From Bacteroidales bacterium (GTDB lineage Bacteria; Bacteroidota; Bacteroidia; Bacteroidales; VadinHA17): a DNA stretch of 64,000 bases. A program made the position numbers and the translations under genes. The stretch spans positions 44,335-108,334 of the forward strand of contig JALONT010000005.1 in assembly GCA_025454795.1 (NCBI GenBank), written 5' to 3'. Positions 33,223 to 42,486 of this stretch are shown here, piece by piece. Under the pieces are notes generated by a model, which made no database searches, was not told the origin of the DNA, and was given only the letters and a program-made list of their open reading frames with translations. Positions within the stretch are counted from its first letter, which is position 1. The number at the start of each line of letters is the position of its first letter.

Positions 33223-34146
33223 CTAAGGTTCACTGATATTACCTACCTCATAGGTTCTTCCATCGATTGCCGGGAATGTCTGCAGGAATACCGATCTTGC
33301 CTCATTAACGAGAGCATTAATATCGCGATATCTGGCAGAAAAATGACCTATCAGAAGGGCACCTGCACCTGCTTCCCTGGCGATTCTTGCTGCATCGATA
33401 GTTGTTGAGTGACCTGTCATACTGGCCAGTTCAGAAAGGCTTTTGTCAAATGTTGCCTCATGGTATAGAAGGTCTGTATCCTTAATGAAGCCCGGAAGAC
33501 GGCTGAAGTATTTTGTATCGCTGCAATATGCGTATGAAAGCTGTTTGGGACCCGGGATGGTTATCTCCCCATTTTTTATTACAGAGCCATCTTTTGCAAT
33601 AAAGTCTTCTCCTTTTTTAATTGCAGGTATTCTTACAGAAGGAATCTCATACTGCTCAATTGCTTCTTTCCTGATGTTTCGCAGAGAGGGCTTCTCCCTG
33701 AAAAGAAATCCATAGGCTGATACTCTGTGATCAAGAGGGAAGGATGTCACAGTCAGATACTTATCATCAAGGATCCTGACAGAATTTTCTCCGGATAAAG
33801 CGATAAAATCGATCTCAAAACCCAGGTGGATGTCAAAATCACTCAGATGAGAAAGCATCATTTCATGGTAGTTAGCCGGTGCATAAAGATGCACAGGAGA
33901 ATTTCTTCCCATAAGGTTGAAGGTGGATAACAGCCCATAAAGTCCGAATACATGGTCACCGTGAAGATGGCTTATGAAAATATGGTTGATCTTTCCAAAC
34001 CTCACCTTGTTTTTACGCATTTGCATCTGTGTACCTTCACCACAGTCTATTAAATACAACCGCTCATGCGCGTTAAGCACATGAGCGGAAGGAAATCTTT
34101 CTGATGTTGGCAATGCAGAACTACTGCCAAGTACGGTCACTTTCAT
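33223..34146 (-). CDS. rnz: Ribonuclease Z
   Basis: RNase Z is a metallo-beta-lactamase-fold endonuclease that trims tRNA 3' ends. The protein has about 307 residues and the zinc-binding set is complete: ISHLHGDHVFG near residue 60, YCSDTKYF near 210, and the late GHSTTIDAARIAREAGAGALLIGHFSARY. LLYHEATF carries a further conserved acidic residue. The N-terminal KVTVLGSSSALPT is typical. I choose the ATG before KVTVLG; a GTG two codons upstream is possible. It lies 24 bases after a STAS gene on the same strand, so the two may share a transcript. Confidence 0.96.
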   Translation of the reverse strand: MKVTVLGSSSALPTSERFPSAHVLNAHERLYLIDCGEGTQMQMRKNKVRFGKINHIFISHLHGDHVFGLYGLLSTFNLMGRNSPVHLYAPANYHEMMLSHLSDFDIHLGFEIDFIALSGENSVRILDDKYLTVTSFPLDHRVSAYGFLFREKPSLRNIRKEAIEQYEIPSVRIPAIKKGEDFIAKDGSVIKNGEITIPGPKQLSYAYCSDTKYFSRLPGFIKDTDLLYHEATFDKSLSELASMTGHSTTIDAARIAREAGAGALLIGHFSARYRDINALVNEARSVFLQTFPAIDGRTYEVGNISEP

Positions 34147-34170
34147 CGGCACTCTGCAATGCAGGCAACT

Positions 34171-34509
34171 TCAGGATATTATTTTTTCAGCATCTGCAAC
34201 AGTCCCGGTGATTGTAAGGACCGTGTCAAGCTGAGAAATAGTGATAAGTCGTTCGACGGCTTCATTAAGTCCGCAGAGAACAAATGTACCACCTGCATTT
34301 TTGCACAATCTGTTGGCTACCAGGATAGCGCTCAGACCTGAAGAGTCGCAGTACTGACATTTTTCAAGATCAAGGATGATATTCTTTTCACCTTTGCCTG
34401 AAACCAGCACTAGTTCAGACTTCAGTGCCGGGGCAATGTGAGTATCAAGTTTCTCGGACTGGATCTGAATTACAGTACTGTTATTCCGGTTTTCAATATT
34501 GAAATCCAT
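34171..34509 (-). CDS. STAS-domain protein (anti-anti-sigma type)
   Basis: A 112-residue STAS protein, a second one besides that at 22.9 kb. The core ILDLEKCQYCDSSGLSAILVANRLC contains the DSSG loop with the Ser normally phosphorylated in SpoIIAA/RsbV proteins. The partner kinase or anti-sigma protein is not adjacent. The gene is between rpsA (33 bases upstream) and rnz (24 bases downstream) on the same strand, an arrangement that could couple it to ribosomal protein expression, though this is only positional. Confidence 0.88.
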   Translation of the reverse strand: MDFNIENRNNSTVIQIQSEKLDTHIAPALKSELVLVSGKGEKNIILDLEKCQYCDSSGLSAILVANRLCKNAGGTFVLCGLNEAVERLITISQLDTVLTITGTVADAEKIIS

Positions 34510-34541
34510 AGTTGTAAATTTTGATAGCCCTAATTTAACAA

Positions 34542-36641
34542 TTATTTCTGTTTCCTGGAAGCTTTATTCTCTTTTTCTTCCATTTCTTCTTTCAAAGCCG
34601 CAAGTTGCGTTATATCACCAAGAGTTGTCTTTTCCATATTTGTCTTGGCCTTTCTTGTTGTTTTTTTGGGGGTTTCACTTTCCGCTTTCTTCTCTGGAGC
34701 TTCGGTTGCTTTCTTTTCATCTTCAAAGATCCTGCTATGTGAAACAATGATCTTTTTCGCTGATTTGTTGAATTCGATAACTTTAAACATCAGTTTTTCA
34801 TCTACTTTAGCGATCATACCGTCTTCCTTAACAAGATGCTTCGGAGTTGCAAAACCTTCTACGCCATAAGGGAGAGCGATTACTGCACCCTTGTCGAAAA
34901 CTTCCATTACGGTACCTTCATGCACTGAGTCAACTGTAAAGAGTCCTTCAAAAACATCCCAGGGATTTTCTTCAAGCTGCTTATGGCCAAGGCTGAGACG
35001 TCTGTTTTCTTTATCGATCTCGAGAACCATTACTTCTATTTCTGCATCAATTGCAGTGAATTCAGCAGGATGTTTAATCTTCTTAGTCCATGAAAGATCT
35101 GAAATATGTATAAGTCCGTCAACACCCTCTTCAATTTCAACAAAGACACCGAAATTGGTGAAATTCCTGACTTTGGCGGTATGTTTTGATCCGACGGTAT
35201 ATTTATCATCGATATTCTGCCATGGATCCGGCTTGAGCTGCTTGATGCCAAGAGACATCTTCCTATCTGTCCTGTCGAGTGTAAGTATCACAGCGTCAAC
35301 TTCATCTCCTACTTTCATGAATTCCTGTGCGCTGCGCAGGTGTTGTGACCACGACATCTCTGAAACGTGTATAAGGCCTTCAACTCCTGTTGCGATTTCA
35401 ACGAATGCCCCGTAATCAGCCATAACCACAACTTTGCCTTTAACCTTGTCGCCGATCTTCATGTCAGGATCAACAGAATCCCATGGATGAGCTGTAAGCT
35501 GTTTCAGGCCAAGAGCGATCCTCTTCTTGTCGTCATCGAAATCGAGGATAACAACATTGAGTTTCTGGTCGAGCTTAACGATCTCTTCCGGGTGATTGAC
35601 TCTCCCCCATGAAAGATCTGTGATATGAATTAGTCCGTCAACGCCGCCCAGGTCGATGAAGACACCATATGAAGTGATATTCTTAACGGTTCCCTCAAGA
35701 ACCTGTCCTTTTTCAAGTTTGGCAATGATCTCTTTCTTCTGCTGTTCAAGTTCAGCCTCGATAAGAGCTTTATGCGATACAACGACATTCTTGAATTCCT
35801 GGTTGATCTTTACAACCTTGAATTCCATTGTTTTACCAACAAATACATCATAATCACGGATCGGTTTGACATCTATCTGTGAACCGGGAAGGAATGCTTC
35901 GATGCCGAATACGTCAACGATCATGCCACCTTTGGTTCTGCACTTAATGTAACCGGTGATAATTTCGTCTTTTTCAAGAGATGCATTTACCCTGTCCCAT
36001 GAATTTATTGCACGTGCTTTTTTATGTGAAAGGAGAAGCTGACCTTTCCTATCTTCCTGGCTTTCAACATATACTTCAACTGTATCACCAACCTTCAGAT
36101 TAGGGTTATAGCGGAATTCATTCAGAGAAACAACACCTTCCGACTTATAACCAATGTTGATTACAACTTCGCGGGAAGTCATCTGTATAACTGTACCATG
36201 AACCACCTCATCAACCGCAACAGTTGATAATGTTTCGTCGTACAATGCTTCGTATTCCTTGTGCTTTGGTGAGTCTTTCAGACCATCGCTCTCATAACTT
36301 GTCCAGTCAAATTCTTCATTTGACACGGAGCCAGTATGCTCATCTGTTTCAGATTCAGCTTTAGCTTTTTTAGGCTTTTTCTCTTTTAATATTTTAGAAG
36401 CTTTTACTTCTTCTTCTGCAGCCTCAAATGCAGCTTCTCTTTCATCTGCCTCTGTTTTCTTTGCAGCTTTTACAGCCTCTGCATCCTCTACGGTTTCTTC
36501 AAGAGTTACTTCTTCAAGTGCCTCTTCAATAAGTTTTTCTTTAGTCTCTTTAACAACCTTTACTTTCTTAACAGGTTTTACAGTGTCTTCGCTTTTTTCC
36601 ACAACCTCTTTTTTGGTTGTCTTCTTCTTGCTTTCAGTCAT
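34542..36641 (-). CDS. rpsA: 30S ribosomal protein S1
   Basis: S1 is the large, RNA-binding 30S protein needed to bring mRNAs to the ribosome; in Bacteroidota, which mostly lack Shine-Dalgarno sites, it should be especially important. The 699-residue chain has a long Lys/Glu-rich N-terminal extension (about 1-130), then six S1 OB-fold repeats between about 140 and 650. The repeats with GVEGLIHVSEMSW and GVDGLIHISDLSW are the most canonical. A charged tail (about 655-699) follows, ending KENKASRKQK. E. coli S1 has 557 residues, so the extra length is in the low-complexity ends. The last S1 repeat (GVEGFATPKHLVKE) is the most divergent. Confidence 0.95.
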   Translation of the reverse strand: MTESKKKTTKKEVVEKSEDTVKPVKKVKVVKETKEKLIEEALEEVTLEETVEDAEAVKAAKKTEADEREAAFEAAEEEVKASKILKEKKPKKAKAESETDEHTGSVSNEEFDWTSYESDGLKDSPKHKEYEALYDETLSTVAVDEVVHGTVIQMTSREVVINIGYKSEGVVSLNEFRYNPNLKVGDTVEVYVESQEDRKGQLLLSHKKARAINSWDRVNASLEKDEIITGYIKCRTKGGMIVDVFGIEAFLPGSQIDVKPIRDYDVFVGKTMEFKVVKINQEFKNVVVSHKALIEAELEQQKKEIIAKLEKGQVLEGTVKNITSYGVFIDLGGVDGLIHITDLSWGRVNHPEEIVKLDQKLNVVILDFDDDKKRIALGLKQLTAHPWDSVDPDMKIGDKVKGKVVVMADYGAFVEIATGVEGLIHVSEMSWSQHLRSAQEFMKVGDEVDAVILTLDRTDRKMSLGIKQLKPDPWQNIDDKYTVGSKHTAKVRNFTNFGVFVEIEEGVDGLIHISDLSWTKKIKHPAEFTAIDAEIEVMVLEIDKENRRLSLGHKQLEENPWDVFEGLFTVDSVHEGTVMEVFDKGAVIALPYGVEGFATPKHLVKEDGMIAKVDEKLMFKVIEFNKSAKKIIVSHSRIFEDEKKATEAPEKKAESETPKKTTRKAKTNMEKTTLGDITQLAALKEEMEEKENKASRKQK

Positions 36642-36703
36642 AATTTTAATTTAAAAGAACTAATAATTAATAAGTTAGACATTATTTTGAAAAAAATGGT
36701 CTG

Positions 36704-36711
36704 CAAAGATA
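36704..36711 (-). promoter_or_regulatory. Putative -7 box (TATCTTTG) of rpsA
   Basis: A minus-strand TAnnTTTG match 63 bases upstream of the rpsA ATG. A TTTG lies 25 bases further upstream (36737-36740), slightly too far for an ideal -33 element. Confidence 0.45.
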
Positions 36712-36763
36712 TGATTTATTTTATAAAAAGCTATAACAAACATAAGATTTTCATCGTATTATA

Positions 36764-36828
36764 AGGTATCGGGCATAAGGCGACAGGTATAAAAACCTGA
36801 AGCCCGACCCCTGAAGCCAGTTGCCTCA
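36764..36828. repeat. GGCGACAGGTAT...CCCGA-type repeat, copy 1
   Basis: Contains GGCGACAGGTATAAAAACCTG followed by AGCCCGACCCCTGAAGCC. The same word order, GGCGACAGGTAT ... ACCTGTAGCC ... GCCCGACGCCCG, recurs at 38218-38280, so two copies flank the ugd gene. AGGT/ACCT sub-palindromes could form a hairpin. Confidence 0.55.
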
Positions 36829-36859
36829 TGATGAAATTTCTGAAATTCACAGCTTCTAT

Positions 36860-36867
36860 TATCTTTG
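36860..36867 (+). promoter_or_regulatory. Putative -7 box (TATCTTTG) of ugd
   Basis: A TAnnTTTG match 34 bases before the ugd ATG, with the same TATCTTTG form as the guaA and rpsA boxes. It supports the downstream ATG as the true start. Confidence 0.5.
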
Positions 36868-36901
36868 CATATTACACAAACTAAAACCAGAAAGTGCTTC
36901 T

Positions 36902-38218
36902 ATGAAAATTGCGGTAGTTGGAACGGGATATGTCGGACTTGTCACAGGGACTTGTTTCGCTGAAAGCGGGGTCACTGTAACATGTATTGATAATGATAAG
37001 CAGAAAGTCAGGCAGCTGAACGAAGGTTCAGTACCAATTTATGAGCCCGGTCTTGAAAGCATGATCAGAAGGAATGTGGAGAAAAAGAGATTATTCTTTA
37101 AATCCGGTCTTAAAGATGGAATAGAGGGTTCTGAAGTGGTATTCATTGCTGTCGGGACACCCCCCGGGGAGGATGGCAGTGCCGACCTGAAGCATGTCAT
37201 TTCTGTTGCAAAAGAGATTGGCTCACTGATAAAGAAATATATTGTTGTAGTGACCAAAAGCACTGTTCCTGTAGGAACAGCTGAAAAGATCAGGAAGGCG
37301 ATCCAGGGGCAGCTGGATAAACGCAATTCGAAAGTTACTTTCGACATGGCATCAAACCCTGAATTTCTAAAAGAGGGAGCCGCTGTTGATGACTTTCTGA
37401 AGCCGGAAAGAATTGTTATCGGCATCGATAATGAAAGAACCGCTGATATAATGAAAAGGCTCTATATGCCTTTCGTGCTGAATAATCATCCTATCCTGTT
37501 CATGGACATTGCCTCGGCAGAGATCACAAAGTACGCAGCTAATGCAATGCTTGCCACACGCATCAGCTTTATAAATGAGATTGCCAACCTCTGCGATCTC
37601 CTCGGAGCTGATATTAACCAGGTAAGAAAAGGCATCGGAAGCGATTCCAGGATAGGAAGCAAATTCCTATATCCCGGAACCGGTTATGGAGGATCATGCT
37701 TCCCGAAAGATGTGAAAGCAATTATTAAAACAGGCCAGGATCATGGTTATGAACTGAACGTGGTGAAGGCAGTTGAAAAGGCGAATGAATACCAGAAAAA
37801 TGTCATTTTCAATAAGATGACGAAACTTTTTGATAATAACTTCAGGAATAAAACTATTGGAATCTGGGGACTTTCATTCAAACCAAAAACTGACGATATC
37901 AGGGAGTCATCATCAGTTTATCTGATCGGGATGTTGCTGAAGAAAGGTGCTAAAATAAAAGTATACGATCCTGCTGCCATGGATGAGACAAAAAAAGTGC
38001 TGGGCAGCACAATCTACTATGCAGGAGATCCTTACGAAGCTCTTGAGGGAGCCGATGCCATGGTTCTGATGACGGAATGGTCGGAATTTCACCTTCCCGA
38101 CTTCAAAAAAATTGCAGGAATACTGAAAGGAAAAATCATCTTCGACGGCAGAAACATTTATGATCCGTCAGAGATTAAGAAGCTGGGGTTTAAGTACTTC
38201 GGGATAGGAAGAAGATAG
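36902..38218 (+). CDS. ugd: UDP-glucose 6-dehydrogenase
   Basis: Ugd oxidises UDP-glucose to UDP-glucuronate with two NAD+, supplying acidic sugars for capsule or exopolysaccharide. The 438-residue protein begins MKIAVVGTGYVGLVTGTCFAE, the family's NAD-binding loop. The catalytic Cys is in GTGYGGSCFPKDVKA near residue 265, and the middle-domain ASNPEFLKEG motif is present near 160. The late GIWGLSFKPKTDDIRESSS completes the second Rossmann domain. I start at the ATG before KIAVVGTG; an open frame upstream of it overlaps a repeat and the promoter. It precedes rfbA-rfbC-rfbD, making this a nucleotide-sugar supply block. Confidence 0.97.
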   Translation: MKIAVVGTGYVGLVTGTCFAESGVTVTCIDNDKQKVRQLNEGSVPIYEPGLESMIRRNVEKKRLFFKSGLKDGIEGSEVVFIAVGTPPGEDGSADLKHVISVAKEIGSLIKKYIVVVTKSTVPVGTAEKIRKAIQGQLDKRNSKVTFDMASNPEFLKEGAAVDDFLKPERIVIGIDNERTADIMKRLYMPFVLNNHPILFMDIASAEITKYAANAMLATRISFINEIANLCDLLGADINQVRKGIGSDSRIGSKFLYPGTGYGGSCFPKDVKAIIKTGQDHGYELNVVKAVEKANEYQKNVIFNKMTKLFDNNFRNKTIGIWGLSFKPKTDDIRESSSVYLIGMLLKKGAKIKVYDPAAMDETKKVLGSTIYYAGDPYEALEGADAMVLMTEWSEFHLPDFKKIAGILKGKIIFDGRNIYDPSEIKKLGFKYFGIGRR

Positions 38219-38280
38219 GCAACAGGCGACAGGTATTTTTTTCCCCCCCTGACACCTGTAGCCGGGAGCCCGACGCCCGT
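38218..38280. repeat. GGCGACAGGTAT...CCCGA-type repeat, copy 2
   Basis: Contains CAACAGGCGACAGGTATTTT and ACACCTGTAGCCGGGAGCCC, then GACGCCCG. It shares the order of words with the copy at 36764-36828. It begins at the end of the ugd stop codon and may help terminate ugd transcription. Confidence 0.55.
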
Positions 38281-38331
38281 CAAATTAAGTAAATGATTCT
38301 TAATAAATACAGATTTTATTAGACAAGTATT

Positions 38332-39225
38332 ATGAAAGGAATAATTCTAGCAGGTGGTTCAGGGACAAGGCTTTATCCTGTTACAAGTGCAATCTCCAAA
38401 CAGATGTTGCCGGTTTACGATAAACCGATGATCTACTACCCCTTGTCTGTTCTGATGCTGTCAGGGATACGCGAAATCCTGATCATTTCAACACCGCGTG
38501 ACCTTCCCGGGTTCCGCAGCCTTCTTGGTGACGGGAAATCCCTCGGATTAAATTTCAGCTATATCGAACAGCCTTCTCCGGATGGTCTTGCACAGGCATT
38601 CATCCTTGGGGAGAAATTCATCGGGAACAACACGGTCTGTATGATCCTGGGGGACAATATTTTCTATGGTCACGGATTTGGTGATGCACTAATGAAGACT
38701 GCAGAAATCAAAAAAGGAGCTTGTGTTTTCGGTTATTATGTCAATGACCCGGAACGATATGGAGTTGTTGAATTTGATAAGAGCCAAAAAGTTTTAAGCA
38801 TCGAGGAAAAACCCTCAAAACCAAAATCCAATTATGCCGTTACCGGACTCTATTTTTATGATAACAGTGTTGTCCAGAAAGCACTGTCACTCAAGCCTTC
38901 GCCCCGCGGTGAACTTGAAATTACCGATCTGAACAGACTTTACCTCGAGGAGGGATCTCTGGAGGTTAAACTGATGGGCAGGGGAATGGCATGGCTTGAC
39001 ACCGGCACATATGAAAGTCTTCTCCAGGCCGCAAACTTTATTGCAACCCTTGAACAGCGGCAGGGATTAAAAGCATCATGCATTGAGGAGATAGCTTATA
39101 AAAGAGGTTTCATTGACAAGAATCAGCTGATAGCTCTTGCTGAGCCATTCAAAAAAAGCCAGTACGGTAAATATCTGATGAAAATAGCTATAGACGAAAT
39201 CAGTGTTTTTGAAGGTTTAAAGTAA
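38332..39225 (+). CDS. rfbA: Glucose-1-phosphate thymidylyltransferase
   Basis: RfbA joins dTTP and glucose 1-phosphate to dTDP-glucose, the first step to dTDP-L-rhamnose. The 297-residue protein has the nucleotide-binding start [31 protein letters not shown] motif (the SGTR loop and the Lys of [17 protein letters not shown]). [10 protein letters not shown] lies near residue 110, with the metal-binding Asp. [23 protein letters not shown] and WLDTGT complete the family pattern. It is the first of three tightly spaced rhamnose genes (6 and 17 bases to the next ones). Confidence 0.97.
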   Translation: MKGIILAGGSGTRLYPVTSAISKQMLPVYDKPMIYYPLSVLMLSGIREILIISTPRDLPGFRSLLGDGKSLGLNFSYIEQPSPDGLAQAFILGEKFIGNNTVCMILGDNIFYGHGFGDALMKTAEIKKGACVFGYYVNDPERYGVVEFDKSQKVLSIEEKPSKPKSNYAVTGLYFYDNSVVQKALSLKPSPRGELEITDLNRLYLEEGSLEVKLMGRGMAWLDTGTYESLLQAANFIATLEQRQGLKASCIEEIAYKRGFIDKNQLIALAEPFKKSQYGKYLMKIAIDEISVFEGLK

Positions 39226-39231
39226 CCGTCC

Positions 39232-39780
39232 ATGGAAATAACTGAAACAGGATTTAAGGGACTTCTGGTGATTACACCGGCAGTTTTTAACGACAGCAGG
39301 GGTTATTTTTTCGAAAGTTTCAACAAAGAAGTATTCCGGGATGCCGGTATATTTTTTTCTCCCGTTCAGGATAACGAATCGAGATCAACCCTGGGCGTTA
39401 TACGCGGTCTGCACTACCAGCTCAGACCTTATGACCAGGCAAAACTGATACGGGTAGTCGAAGGGAAAATTTATGACGTTGCACTTGATATACGCAGGGA
39501 TTCACCCACTTTCGGGAAATGGTTCGGAATTGAACTCGATTCGGAAACAAAAAAACAGCTTTTTATCCCAAGAGGTTTTGCTCACGGATTTTCTGTCCTG
39601 AGCGCTATTGCTGTTATCCAGTATAAAGTTGATAACATTTACAACAAGTCGGCGGAGAGAGGAATAGCACTCAATGACCCTGCCCTTGGTATCGACTGGA
39701 AATCAGGAAAAACGGCACCACTTATCAGCGAAAAAGATCAGAAGAATCCACCTTTAAAAAAAGCAGACAATAACTTTTAG
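39232..39780 (+). CDS. rfbC: dTDP-4-dehydrorhamnose 3,5-epimerase
   Basis: RfbC epimerises dTDP-4-keto-6-deoxyglucose at C3 and C5. The 182-residue cupin has the family's marks: DSRGYFFESFNKEVF near the start, the VIRGLHYQ segment with the catalytic His near residue 63, GKIYDVALDIRRDSPTFGKW, and the IPRGFAHGFSVLS strand near 117. It lies six bases after rfbA and 17 before rfbD. RfbB (the 4,6-dehydratase needed between RfbA and RfbC) is not here and must be encoded elsewhere if the pathway works. Confidence 0.97.
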   Translation: MEITETGFKGLLVITPAVFNDSRGYFFESFNKEVFRDAGIFFSPVQDNESRSTLGVIRGLHYQLRPYDQAKLIRVVEGKIYDVALDIRRDSPTFGKWFGIELDSETKKQLFIPRGFAHGFSVLSAIAVIQYKVDNIYNKSAERGIALNDPALGIDWKSGKTAPLISEKDQKNPPLKKADNNF

Positions 39781-39797
39781 AAATATACCCATAAATT

Positions 39798-40664
39798 ATG
39801 GCAGTAATCCTGATTACCGGGGCAAACGGGCAGCTTGGAAGCGAACTCAAAACCGTTTCAAAAAATTACTATGGCTACCATTTTGTATTTACCGACATCG
39901 ATGATCTTGACATTACGAACAGAAAGCTTACTGCAGACTTCATAAAGAGAACACAACCCGGCTGGATAGTAAACTGTGCCGCTTATAACCTTGTTGATAA
40001 GGCTGAAGATGAAAGCGATAAAGCCATGCTTATCAATGGAACTGCCGTAAGAAATATTGCAGAGAGTGTCAGGGGAACGGAATGCAGGTTCATCCATATT
40101 TCTTCGGATTATGTTTTCGACGGCAGGTCTAATGTTCCCTGCAATGAGAATTCAGTTCCAAATCCGCTCGGAGTATACGGACGTTCAAAGCTGGAAGGAG
40201 AGAAAGCAGCACTGCTTCACAATGGCTCAATGATAATCAGGACATCATGGCTTTATTCATCTCACGGGACCAACTTCGTTAAAACGATTCTGGGAAAAGC
40301 AAAGGAGAACGATTCTCTGAGGGTAGTCTTTGACCAGACTGGCACTCCGACATGGGCAGCCGATCTGGCTGAATCGATAATGCTTATAATCTCAGGAGTA
40401 ATCCGGAACCAGATTGCATTCAATGCAGGAATTTACCATTATTCGAATGAAGGGGTCTGCAGCTGGTACGATTTTGCACTGGCAATCGTAGAAGAAGCAG
40501 GGTTAACATGTAAAGTGCTGCCGATACTTTCAAGGGATTTTAAAACCACGGCCCAAAGACCATTCTATTCAGTACTTGACAAGAGTAAGATAAAGGAGAA
40601 TTATAACCTGGAAATACCTTACTGGAGAACAAGCTTAAATAAGTGTCTCAAGCAATTAATATAA
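39798..40664 (+). CDS. rfbD: dTDP-4-dehydrorhamnose reductase
   Basis: RfbD reduces dTDP-4-keto-L-rhamnose to dTDP-L-rhamnose with NAD(P)H. The 288-residue extended SDR enzyme shows the nucleotide loop LITGANGQLGSEL at the N-terminus, NCAAYNLVDKAEDE near residue 57, HISSDYVFDG near 100, and the catalytic YGRSKLEGE (Tyr-x3-Lys) near 130. FDQTGTPTWAADLA near 180 binds substrate. The gene ends 11 bases before the phosphohexomutase start, so these genes probably form one transcript. Confidence 0.97.
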   Translation: MAVILITGANGQLGSELKTVSKNYYGYHFVFTDIDDLDITNRKLTADFIKRTQPGWIVNCAAYNLVDKAEDESDKAMLINGTAVRNIAESVRGTECRFIHISSDYVFDGRSNVPCNENSVPNPLGVYGRSKLEGEKAALLHNGSMIIRTSWLYSSHGTNFVKTILGKAKENDSLRVVFDQTGTPTWAADLAESIMLIISGVIRNQIAFNAGIYHYSNEGVCSWYDFALAIVEEAGLTCKVLPILSRDFKTTAQRPFYSVLDKSKIKENYNLEIPYWRTSLNKCLKQLI

Positions 40665-40675
40665 TCGATATCAGC

Positions 40676-42409
40676 ATGATACCAATTGATGAAATAAGAA
40701 AGAAAGCCAGGTTGTGGCTTGGAAGTGATTTTAATGAAGAGACACGTAAAGAGGTCAGTGAGATGCTGGAAAAGGATGAAAAAAGGCTGGTGGATGCCTT
40801 TTACCAGGATCTTGAATTTGGTACCGGAGGGCTGAGAGGAATCATGGGTGCAGGCACCAACAGGATGAATACTTACACCCTCGGAATGGCAACACAGGGA
40901 CTCTCAAATTATATTATGAAACAGTGCGGCAACAAGGGAATAAGTGTTGCTATCGCCCATGATTGCCGGAATAACAGCAGGTTATTTGCCGAAACGGCTG
41001 CCGACATATTTTCAGCTAACGGATTCCAGGTATATCTGTTCGAATCGCTCCGGCCTACCCCGGAACTCTCATTTGCGATCCGTCATTACAGATGCCAGAG
41101 CGGAGTGGTGATAACGGCATCACATAATCCGCCTGAATATAACGGATACAAAGCCTACTGGGATGATGGCGGTCAGGTAATAGCCCCTCACGATACCGGT
41201 ATCATTAGAGAGGTCCGTAAAATACGCTCTGTCAGCGAAATAAAGTCTGAAGGGAGAAAAGATAAAATCAGGATCATCGGCAAGGAGACTGACGACGCCT
41301 TCCTGAAAGAGGTCCTTAAGATGAGCATCAATCCCGAAGTGATTAAGAAGCACAGCGAAATGGGGATCGTTTATACACCTATTCATGGTACCGGGATCAT
41401 GATGATACCTCCGGCGCTTAGACTATTCGGTTTCAAAAACATAATCAGCGTGCCTGAACAGGATAAAGTAGATGGTAATTTCCCCACTGTTAAATCGCCT
41501 AATCCCGAAGAGCCCGACGCACTAAAAATGGCTATCCGGAAAGCTGTCGAAACAGGTGCAGAACTGGTGATGGCTTCCGACCCTGATGCTGACAGGCTGG
41601 GAATTGCATGCAAGAATAGAAAAGGAGAGTTCATCCTCCTGAACGGAAACCAGACCTGCGCATTGCTGATTTATTATATCCTCTCACAGTATAAGGAGAA
41701 GAAGAAATACAAAGGCAATGAATACATTATCAAGACTATAGTAACATCAGACCTGATAGACACAATAGCTGAAAAGTATGATGTTAAGTGTTATAATGTT
41801 CTTACGGGCTTCAAGTTTTTTGCAGAGCTCATCAGGAAGCTTGAAGGAAAGAGGAAGTACATCGGGGGTGGTGAGGAGAGCTATGGATTCCTTCCCGGTG
41901 ATTATGTCAGGGATAAAGATGCCGTAGCATCCTGCGCCCTGATAGCCGAGGCAACTGCATGGGCAAAAAGCCATAACATGACTCTGTATGAACTGCTTAT
42001 TGATATCTGCCTGAAGAACGGGCTGTACAAGGAGAAGCTTATAAATATTGTTAGAAAAGGGACAGAGGGAGCTGATGATATCAAGACGATGATGAGAGGG
42101 TACAGGAATGATCCTCCCAAAAACATCAATAATAGTAAAGTCGTGATAATCAACGACTACGAGAAACTCATTTCGACTGATCTCCTGACAGGGAAAAAAT
42201 CTGCGATCGATCAGGAGAAATCGGATGTCCTTCAGTTCTTCCTTGAAGACAAATCCAAAATCTCTGTAAGACCTTCCGGTACGGAACCAAAAATCAAATT
42301 CTATTTTAGTGTAAATACTACACTTAAATCAGATGACAAATTCGAGGAGACAGAAAAGTTACTCGACCAGAGGATTGATGGTATTATTACAGATATGAAG
42401 CTGATATAA
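40676..42409 (+). CDS. Phosphoglucomutase/phosphomannomutase family enzyme
   Basis: A 577-residue alpha-D-phosphohexomutase, longer than bacterial ManB and similar to the PgcA/PGM2-type enzymes, interconverting hexose 1- and 6-phosphates (probably glucose, possibly mannose or pentose). All four active-site loops are visible: the phosphoserine in VVITASHNPPEYNGYKAYW near residue 145, metal-binding DPDADRLG near 300, the sugar-binding GGGEESYG near 400, and the phosphate-binding RPSGTEPKIKF near 535. I use the ATG before IPIDEIRKKARLW because an earlier start would overlap rfbD by 22 bases. It probably supplies glucose 1-phosphate to RfbA and to UDP-glucose synthesis for Ugd. Confidence 0.93.
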   Translation: MIPIDEIRKKARLWLGSDFNEETRKEVSEMLEKDEKRLVDAFYQDLEFGTGGLRGIMGAGTNRMNTYTLGMATQGLSNYIMKQCGNKGISVAIAHDCRNNSRLFAETAADIFSANGFQVYLFESLRPTPELSFAIRHYRCQSGVVITASHNPPEYNGYKAYWDDGGQVIAPHDTGIIREVRKIRSVSEIKSEGRKDKIRIIGKETDDAFLKEVLKMSINPEVIKKHSEMGIVYTPIHGTGIMMIPPALRLFGFKNIISVPEQDKVDGNFPTVKSPNPEEPDALKMAIRKAVETGAELVMASDPDADRLGIACKNRKGEFILLNGNQTCALLIYYILSQYKEKKKYKGNEYIIKTIVTSDLIDTIAEKYDVKCYNVLTGFKFFAELIRKLEGKRKYIGGGEESYGFLPGDYVRDKDAVASCALIAEATAWAKSHNMTLYELLIDICLKNGLYKEKLINIVRKGTEGADDIKTMMRGYRNDPPKNINNSKVVIINDYEKLISTDLLTGKKSAIDQEKSDVLQFFLEDKSKISVRPSGTEPKIKFYFSVNTTLKSDDKFEETEKLLDQRIDGIITDMKLI

Positions 42410-42419
42410 TAACACGCAC

Positions 42420-42472
42420 TCATCCCCCTTCCCCTTCTCTCCGCACATAGCCGGCGGAAAGAAGGGGGAGTA
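42420..42472. terminator. Pyrimidine/purine hairpin after the phosphohexomutase gene
   Basis: CCCCCTTCCCCTTCTCTCCGC pairs with GGCGGAAAGAAGGGGGAG, with a short loop, 11 bases after the stop. It may terminate the sugar operon, or be a member of the G/C-run repeat family seen at 5781 and 12651. Confidence 0.55.
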
Positions 42473-42486
42473 ATAATCAATAAAAC

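Noticed and set aside
36821..36901. N-terminal extension of Ugd from an upstream ATG
   Set aside because: It overlaps a repeat and the likely -7 box; the NAD-binding loop normally starts at residue 1-2.
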